NCBI GenBank assembly: GCA_011799875.1
Contig: CM022302.1
Coordinates: 318,846,144 to 318,910,143 of the forward strand
DNA: 64,000 nt
Reading direction: 5' to 3'
Source of the DNA: Thinopyrum elongatum
Lineage: Eukaryota; Streptophyta; Magnoliopsida; Poales; Poaceae
The position numbers were made by a program, and so were the translations under genes. Each line of letters starts with the position of its first letter. The first letter of the stretch is position 1. Of this stretch, positions 57,430-64,000 are shown one piece after another. The notes beneath the pieces were generated by a model that searched no databases, was not told the origin of the DNA, and worked only from the letters and a program-made list of their open reading frames with translations.

Positions 57430-58575
57430 TCCTTTACGTGGAAAGGGAATTGCTTCTGGCCCCCATTGTTGGGCCTCCGAGGTTCATCCTCGTCTTCGTT
57501 GCGGGACTAGCTCTTGTTCTGACCCTTGGCTGCCACCTTCCCGGCCTGCTTGAAGAACCAGCTGTTCATGTTGGTGTGGTTGGCCGGTTTATCCGCAGTG
57601 CCATGAATTTGGCAAGGCATGTCGAGAATTTTGTCGAGCACGCTAGGGCCGTCCTTGTTCCTTTTAAAGGTTTCTTTTTTTGTCCAGTTTTTGCATTGCT
57701 GAACCCAGCATTTACCGCCGCGTCTTCGGCATCACTGCCGTTGTTTTTATGCCGACGCTTATTTTTATTGCGCCTAAGCTTGCCATTTCCATCGCGCACC
57801 TCCGAGGTGCTGGCTTCGTTGCCACGAGAGCTGCGAACCAGCCAACTATCCTCGCCCGCGCAAAGGCGAGTCATCAAAGAGGTGAGAGCTGACATGGTCC
57901 TCGGCTTGTCTTGCCTGAGCTATCGCGCCACCCATTCATTCCGGATACCATGTCAGAAGGCGGCGATCGTTTCTGCATCAGGAAAGTCCACTATTTGGTT
58001 CTTCTTAGTTAAGAACCGATTCCAAAACTTCCTGGCTGACTCGCCAGGTTGTTGGATGATGTGGCCGAGGTCGTCGGCGTCTGGAGGTCGGACGTAGGTG
58101 CCCTGGAAGTTCGCCCTAAAGGCGTCTTCGAGCTGCTCCCAACTTCCGATAGAGTTCTCAGGTAAGCTGTTGAGCCAATGCCTCGTCGATCCCTTGAGCT
58201 TCAGGGGAAGATATTTAACAGCGTGGAGATCATCCCCGCGGGCCATATGAATGTGGAGAAGGAAGTCTTCGATCCAAACAGCTAGGTCAGTTGTCCCATC
58301 GTAAGCTTTGATGTTCACGGGTTTAAACCCTTCTGGGAACTGGTGCTCCATGACCTCATCTGTGAAGCATATCGGGTGAGCTGGCCCTTGAAAACGAGCC
58401 GCCTCATTCCGGATATCAGCTGGCATTCGGGCGTATGTTTGTTCCCGGGCCCTTCCATGCTTTCTAACCAGGCTTGATAGTCGTCCTGTCCAGCATGTGC
58501 ATGTCCTCGCGATCCATATATGGATCGAGCGGGGGCGAGATTTGCGTTTAGCTGTGTCCGCAAGTCGAACGTCTT
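57430..58575 (-). pseudogene. gag of element F
   Basis: It starts in one frame (DDYQAWLESMEGPGNKHTPE) and shifts near 58,430. It then reads FQGPAHPICFTDEVMEHQFP, the gag core YDGTTDLAVWIEDFLLHIHM and LKLKGSTRHWLNSLPENSIG, and QQPGESARKFWNRFLTKKNQ. After a TAA at 57953 it goes on with a basic linker (KLRRNKNKRRHKNN). The closest match from memory is Tat-lineage gag of cereals. Confidence 0.8.
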
Positions 58576-58577
58576 GG

Positions 58578-59517
58578 AGATTATGATTTTATTTTTTCCG
58601 TTGCAATGCACGGACCCTTTTGCTAGTAATAATAAAGGGGATATTGCTTCTCGCGGTACGTCATAAAATTGCCCTTAAAATTATCACATATTACACTCAA
58701 TGCAACCTATAAGTGAAAAACGGTTCAGTTCACTACATCAGTCGTGGCCTTTGATTCATATACAGGTATTCCCTAATGAATCACAAGCACACAGGTGTTA
58801 CAGTGGCTAGACCCGCAATATACAATAGGGGAGACCTGGGTTTGATCCTTACTTTTGCCCATTTTTTGTTTCTGTTTTTCTTTTCTCTCTCTGGATTCTT
58901 AGCAAATGGGCTCTATAATGTTGCAATTTGGGCCCAACAACTAATGTTTCTTATTCCTTTTTTTTGGGGGAAATTCAAATGATTTTCAAAATATTCATAT
59001 CTTTTAAACCCAACTTCAAATCTAACATGTCATATATGGAAGTCCCTCGGAAAAATATGTAGATTCGAAATATGCTATTATCTTGCATGTTAATCATTTA
59101 TCATTTCTAAAATTATGTTTAAGATGCAAACTTAATTAATACCTTCTTTATATGGGGTGTTTTGGAAAGGTCTATTATATATGTTCCCTACCCTCTATAA
59201 GTTGAGTATATATGTAGTTTCATGCTCTCATAAAAGATATTATTGTCACCTTTTGGAGGGCCACAGAGGCTGTTGATTCCTACCGGATACCATATGCTAA
59301 AGGTTCCAATACGTACATAATCATTCTCACTATTTCATAGTGCACGATAACCAACCCATATACAATGAGTACACTAAACTGTTAATACGAGCTTTATGTA
59401 AACAAGTTGTTGGTTGTGTAGCATCATGAACTGTTTCAATGAATTTGCTGATGTCTTGAGTATGTGTATGAGGTGTGATTTTTTTTCTCTCGTTGCAACG
59501 CACGCTAGCTCTTCTAA
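58578..59517 (+). mobile_element. Helitron-type remnant with two 3' ends
   Basis: TTTTTTCCGTTGCAATGCAC, then GGACCCTTTTGCTAGT, ends with CTAG at 58623-58626. A second end, TCTCGTTGCAACGCACGCTA, is followed by CTTCTAAT (CTAA at 59514-59517). Both have the CCGTTGCAA...TGCACGG hairpin and CTRR of grass Helitrons. No Rep/helicase is present. The 5' end (TC) is not identified, so the extent is approximate. Confidence 0.6.
58803..58860 (+). other. tRNA-like Pol III boxes
   Basis: TGGCTAGACCCG (from about 58805) resembles box A, and GGGTTTGATCC (about 58849) resembles box B (GGTTCGANTCC). Their spacing of about 33 bases is tRNA-like. Without a cloverleaf it is not called a tRNA; a SINE fragment is possible. 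Confidence 0.35.
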
Positions 59518-59819
59518 TACATCGACAGCAAAATAAAAGTATTCACAAAATTTCTTTTAAAAATTTGAAACTTCAAAATGGCTGTTTCTACCTGAAACTT
59601 CGGACTTGGAGACGAGCCTGTTATTAGACAAAAGCATAATATCACTATTCCATATTTTATTCGGCACAGGCATACACTCCCCTTGACATTTGGATCGGGT
59701 ACATAAGCAAAGGCACGGAAGTGCCAAATTCCTCCAGAGTTCACTAGCATTGGCGACCTAGCTAAACATATTCACCATATGGCGGAAGACGTTATTTATA
59801 CAACAAGCGGCATACTGGC
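59518..59819 (-). other. Probable 3' untranslated region of the PEPC gene
   Basis: It lies between the PEPC stop codon and the Helitron-type end. No frame is seen. A polyadenylation site is not clear. Confidence 0.45.
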
Positions 59820-62772
59820 CTAGCCTGTGTTCTGCATGCCAGCAGCAATGCCCTTCATAGTCAGGATGAGGGTGTCCTCCAGGCCTGGGGCATACTCGCT
59901 CCCACGGTTCAGTTGCACCAGCTCGGCGGGCTCCTTGTCGCTGAACTCCTTGGACAGGGGCGGCTGCTGTGGCGTCACCTCGAAGCTGGGGTCTCTTATC
60001 CGCTTCAGGGTGTAGGCTTGGCAAACATTCAAGGTTGTGATGTAGGACTCACGCAACCGCAGACGCTGCTTTAGGTAAGGATCCCCTTCAAGAACGTCCT
60101 TGTGACCAGCAACCTGGACAGATTGACAATGGTTAGAAGAGCCATGTGCAGAGATTCTGGTAATTATTTTTATTATGTCTGATATGTATAGGTCAGTACA
60201 TTTTGAACAAATCATTTTATCTACTTCTGAAAATGGCACCAGCCAAATTCAACTAACCATGTAAAAGGCTTAATGACCAATTACGTACAGATCCGAGTTG
60301 TTTTGGACAATGAAACAGTCTCTACGGTTACATCTTGACCATCAGTTTTATGAAAGATAGGTTTCCTTAAATGAACCTACGTAACACATTACGGACACAT
60401 TACGGAAGTATATTTCAGGATGGACCTAGTAATAGTATTATCAAGTTACGTACTATTAGCACTTTACCTGAAGGAGTAACTGTTTTGTCTCTTCAAAGTT
60501 TTGTCTCAACTGTTCCCCAAAGGACTGCAGATCTTCAGCCACAAGCAATTTGTCATATAAAGCAGCAATTCCTGGATCTCCCTTGGCAAAAACCATCTCA
60601 AGTAAGTCAAGGGTGACCCTGAAGAATGGCCACTCATTGTACATTTCTTTCAGAGTATGGATGTTCCTGATGTCCTTCTGAATGATATGTTTAAATGCTG
60701 CACCAAATCCAAGCCATACAGGAAGATGAAACCTTGTCTGTGTCCAAGCAAAGATCCATGGAATTGCACGGAGTGATTCTATGCCCCCACTAGGCTTTCT
60801 CTTCGATGGCCGGCTGCCAATATTCATCCGACCATATTCAGTCTCAGGTGTTGCCTGAAACAATGGATGCACAAGTTAGTACAAATTAGGTCTTGATCTC
60901 CACCAAGTTCAAACCCAGCTTCAGTCAGCACTATGATATAATTCAGTGACATTTACATTGTTGATATGTCAACCATACAGTCGTTCAGTATAAGTCAATG
61001 CTCACAATTTAGAGAGTGCACATGTCTAAAAATAATGTGAAATAAATCAAAACTGACAGTCCACATAGCAATGGGAAAGGAGCATATCCCTAGGTTGGTA
61101 TTTGCTCTCTTGAAGAGTCTAAACAGTAGTTTTTGTGCTCTATGCGAAGCCGTTGAGTGCCGTACCCTAGATGGCTAAAGTCCAGTAGCCGAAAGCATCA
61201 CTAGCTTACACTCTGACCCAAGGCAGGCTTTAGGTACGCTTTAGTTTGAAATCATTAAATATATGCTCGACCTAGTTTATGTCCATGGTACAATTGTACG
61301 TACCTTCTACTATCAACCAGATGAGATGGGGCTTTGATAGGTCAGAGTCAGTCTCCCATAAGTCTCTAATTCTAGGTTCCTCCTAATTTTTCTATAATCA
61401 ACCAGAAAACCATGGCATACACGCTCAAAAACAACAAAACCAACAAACCTTTTAGCATGCAGCTTTTGTAGAAACGATGACTTCATGCTCATGCTAACTG
61501 CAAGGTATATGATAAAAGCATTGGATACAGGTGAACGTACCGAGCGGAAGTATTCAACAAAGCGTGGTTCTTGGAAGACTATTGATCGATACTCTTTTGT
61601 TGCCACAACAGCCATCTCATCCATTAGAGCACGCCATTCTGGCTTGGGTGAAATTGGGGGATGCATTCCATGCTCAAGAGTAGCTGCAGTGAAGCGCTGC
61701 AGAGTTCTAAAGCACAAGTGTTCCTCTCCAAACGAGTGCTCTATGACCTCGCCTTGAACCGTTACACGGAGTGATCCATGTATCGTGTCTGGTGGTTGAG
61801 ATAATATGGCAAGATGACTGGGACCCCCTCCTCTGCCAACCGTTCCACCTCTTCCATGAAACATTGTCAACTTTACTCCGTAATGCTTCGCAACCTTTAT
61901 GAGCTCTTCCTGTGCTTTATACATTTGCCACGCTGCAGAGAGACGCCCAGCGTCCTTGCCAGAGTCTGAGTATCCAATCATGACCTCCTGCTTGCCATTG
62001 ATCCTATCCATATACCAGTCTATTGAAAATAGGCGTGCAACCGCTGCTGGAGCTGCTTCAAGATCTGCAAGCTTCTCAAATAGTGGAACAACTCTCAATG
62101 GCTTTTTTATATGGCACTCACGCTGTAAAAGCTCAACAGCAAGCACATCGGATGGGGCAGTTGCCATTGAGATGATATAAGCACCAAAACAATCTGCTGG
62201 AAGCTCTGAAAGGATATGAAATGTGCCTAAAACATCAGCAACTTCTTCAGTCTGAGGAAGATCAGAACCGAACAATGGGCGTTTGCCCCTTAGTTCGGAC
62301 AACAGCCACTCCTGGCGTTTCTCCTCAGACCATTCGGCGTAGGATCCGATCCCAAGATGTGTTGTTATAGTATCAAGGACATCAGTGTGTCGATCAGATT
62401 CCTGCCTGATATCAAGTTTCACAAGAGCAAGCCCAAAAGTTGATACTTGACGCAAGAAATCAAGAAGACTTCCATCAGCTATAGGTTTGTCACCACAAGC
62501 ACACAAAGATCTGTAGCATAGCTCAAGAGGCTCGAGAAACTGCAACATAGGAGGACAATTAGACAACTAATGGCGGCAACCTTCACGAAGAAGTCACACC
62601 TGATGATAAGAGCTCACCATCTCGACATTAGTAAAAGTAGACTCCTCAGGAATGTCTGAAACTCCAGTTGTCAATATATGGCGAGAACGTTCGCGCGTAT
62701 AATACAATTTATCCCTGACATCACCGAGTATGACACGATAAGGTTCATTTGAAGGAACTTGCTTCCAGAACT
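59820..62772 (-). CDS. ppc: Phosphoenolpyruvate carboxylase, last four exons (C3 type)
   Basis: PEPC joins bicarbonate to phosphoenolpyruvate to give oxaloacetate in the cytosol, refilling the TCA cycle. Four minus-strand exons with GT-AG borders: 62772-62618, 62539-61541, 60854-60468 and 60113-59820, together about 611 codons of a usual 970. Visible are the PEPC signature [14 protein letters not shown], the active-site loop [16 protein letters not shown], and the C-terminal [10 protein letters not shown] with stop. The position that is Ser in C4 enzymes is Ala (WIFAWTQ, codon 60747-60749). The position that is Gly in the maize C4 enzyme is Arg (LKQRLRL, 60063-60065), so a C3, inhibitor-sensitive enzyme is inferred. 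No stop or frameshift is seen. The exon at 62618 ends with Met (FTNVEM), where Gln is usual. The first 360 codons are not in the window. Confidence 0.93.
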
Positions 62773-63375
62773 CTGCAGCAAAGACATTTCTTAATAATAG
62801 GCAGTTCAGCAAGCAAATTATTCTTCGCAAGAAAAGAAGTAAAATCAAGCGGTTTACACGACTACAAATTATTTTCGGTGCCAAGCAAAAAATACCCATG
62901 ACTACAAGATATAATTATTGAAGTTTTCTCTGAGACCATGATATAATCTATACAAGTTAAAGTATATATTCCAAGTTAACCATGTCTACTTTTTATGGCC
63001 ATATAGCATGGACCTGCATACATACGCATGCGGATATCAATCAAACCAGACAGCAGTAATCAGCTAGGTGTAGATTAGGGAGAGGGAAAATATCTATAAG
63101 TTATGAAATATATCAGATTAGTTGTTTAGATAGAGATAGATATATTTTTTTTAATTTGAGAATAGATAGATATAGAATTGATCGTCCTTGAATTAGACAT
63201 CACCTTCCTTAGCTATAAGAAAAGCTTCTTAGAGGTCAAGTCGGACATGTAGCAAGCCTCACAGTCTCTCTAACCAACCAATGGATATTAGGCCTTGAGA
63301 GCAAGTGCCCCTGTTATTCTGACCCTTATCCTATCCACGATATTTCTGTTTTCAATGGCTCATAACTGTTGAACC
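62773..63375 (-). other. Upstream intron of the PEPC gene
   Basis: AT-rich sequence before the acceptor TTTGCTGCAG. No further PEPC exon is seen here; the preceding exon must be beyond the window or separated by an insertion. Confidence 0.5.
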
Positions 63376-64000
63376 GGTATATGGGCCTGGCCTGTCTCCA
63401 CTCTAGCCCATAGGGCCCAAGAAAGGAGTAACCAGACGCTGTCTGGGAGGTAAGGCGCTGCTACAGACACCCGGATGGACACGAGCTGGTCCCAGCTGCT
63501 CGCGCGATTGCGGCAGGGGCTGTGACGCAGGGCAGCGGCACGGGTGCTGCGTGGTGGCCAGGCGGCAGCGGTGTGTGCGGCAGAGGAAGAGGAATGAGGC
63601 GCGGTACGGCCGCGCCAGTGGAGACAAAAGGGATGTGCTGACATGCTGCTGCTGCTGCTGCTTGCAGTGCGGCTGCGCCAGGGGAGAAGAAGAGAAGTGC
63701 TTCTGCTGCTTGAAATTGATTGCTGTCAGCTGCTGCTCCTGAGAGTTGCTGCCGCTGATTGACGAAGACGCTGGAGTGCTGCGGCTGCTGCCTCTTGCTC
63801 GTAGTGCTGCTGGATATTGTGTGTGGCTGCTGATTGCCGATTGCAGAGCGTCACGGCTGCTGCTGAGTGCAGCTCTGCTGAAGGCTGCTGGCCTGCTGCT
63901 GCTGGTTACAAAAGGACGGAGGCAACGACTGGAGCTGCTGCCGCGTGCAGCTGTTTGCAAGGGGGAGAAGGAGGGGAAGTAGCTGGTCAGGAAGATGAGT
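63376..64000. other. CTG-rich, low-complexity sequence, possible LTR start
   Basis: It starts TGTTGAACCGG, which resembles the TG terminus of a Copia LTR. CTG runs follow (63642-63661 and dispersed to 63,900), so frames on both strands are long but made of Ser/Gln/Leu/Ala runs. The other end is outside the window. A retrotransposon in the PEPC intron is possible, not shown. Confidence 0.3.

Larger units (their letters stand above)
52821..58577 (-). mobile_element. Element F: truncated Gypsy element with frames on both strands
   Basis: The minus strand has gag (about 58,575-57,430) and protease (57,428-56,970) of the Tat-like type. The plus strand (52,823-55,128) has a spliced, acidic and coiled-coil frame of the kind found in antisense in large grass Gypsy elements. 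No LTRs, reverse transcriptase or integrase are seen. A BARE-like LTR piece lies inside. It is a remnant. Confidence 0.65.

Noticed and set aside
58803..58875. tRNA gene
   Set aside because: Boxes A and B are only approximate and no cloverleaf or anticodon stem can be folded by eye.
61485..62180. Plus-strand frames opposite the PEPC exon
   Set aside because: They are shadows of a strongly conserved minus-strand coding exon.
63403..63960. 185-codon minus-strand frame in the CTG-rich block
   Set aside because: Made of Ser, Gln, Ala and Arg runs from trinucleotide repeats; similar frames exist on the other strand.

Overview
The window is a piece of a large, repeat-filled grass nuclear genome, most likely a Triticeae cereal (wheat, barley or a relative). 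The reasons are the Ty3/Gypsy LTRs of Triticeae type, a Stowaway MITE of the common grass type, a BARE/Angela-like Copia LTR piece, Helitron-type ends, and one ordinary plant gene whose closest match from memory is C3 grass phosphoenolpyruvate carboxylase (PEPC). All family names come from recognition, not from a search. At least 50 of the 64 kb are transposon-derived.

Left flank (1-11,129). An unidentified minus-strand reading frame (1-322) is cut by Gypsy-type element A (323-8,235), which carries gag and protease only. Next is a CACTA-like remnant (8,236-11,129) with a 223-codon minus-strand frame and an array of 84-bp units, ending in a CACTA-type terminus.

Centre (11,130-51,829). A tandem 495-bp repeat, a small repeat-built open frame (13,314-13,829) and a split gene with a B3-like last exon make up one locus. 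The split gene consists of tandemly duplicated exon-intron modules. It is interrupted by 33.3 kb of nested retrotransposons in Russian-doll order. Element B (16,164-49,482, minus) sits in the gene. Element C (22,673-45,873, minus, perfect 5-bp target duplication ATCAA) sits in B. Element D (23,917-36,891, plus), a chromodomain-bearing Gypsy element with 4-kb LTRs, sits in an LTR of C. B and C are related Athila-like elements primed by tRNA-Asp, and each has an extra ORF after pol. D is primed by initiator tRNA-Met. All the pol genes carry stops or frameshifts. CACTA-like subterminal repeats at 51.1-51.8 kb close the locus.

Right flank (51,830-64,000). This part holds an LTR fragment (about 52,100-52,820), a truncated Gypsy element F with gag-protease on the minus strand and a spliced coiled-coil frame on the plus strand, a BARE/Angela-like LTR piece, Helitron-type 3' ends, and the last four exons of the PEPC gene on the minus strand (59,820-62,772). 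The rest of that gene would lie beyond the right edge. PEPC is the only gene that looks functional. It feeds oxaloacetate to the TCA cycle, and its two diagnostic residues are of the C3 type.

The most notable structure is in elements B and C. Between pol and the extra ORF, both keep a copy of the LTR's promoter-proximal palindrome, flanked by splice-donor-like and splice-acceptor-like sequences. This looks like a built-in unit for expressing the extra ORF.
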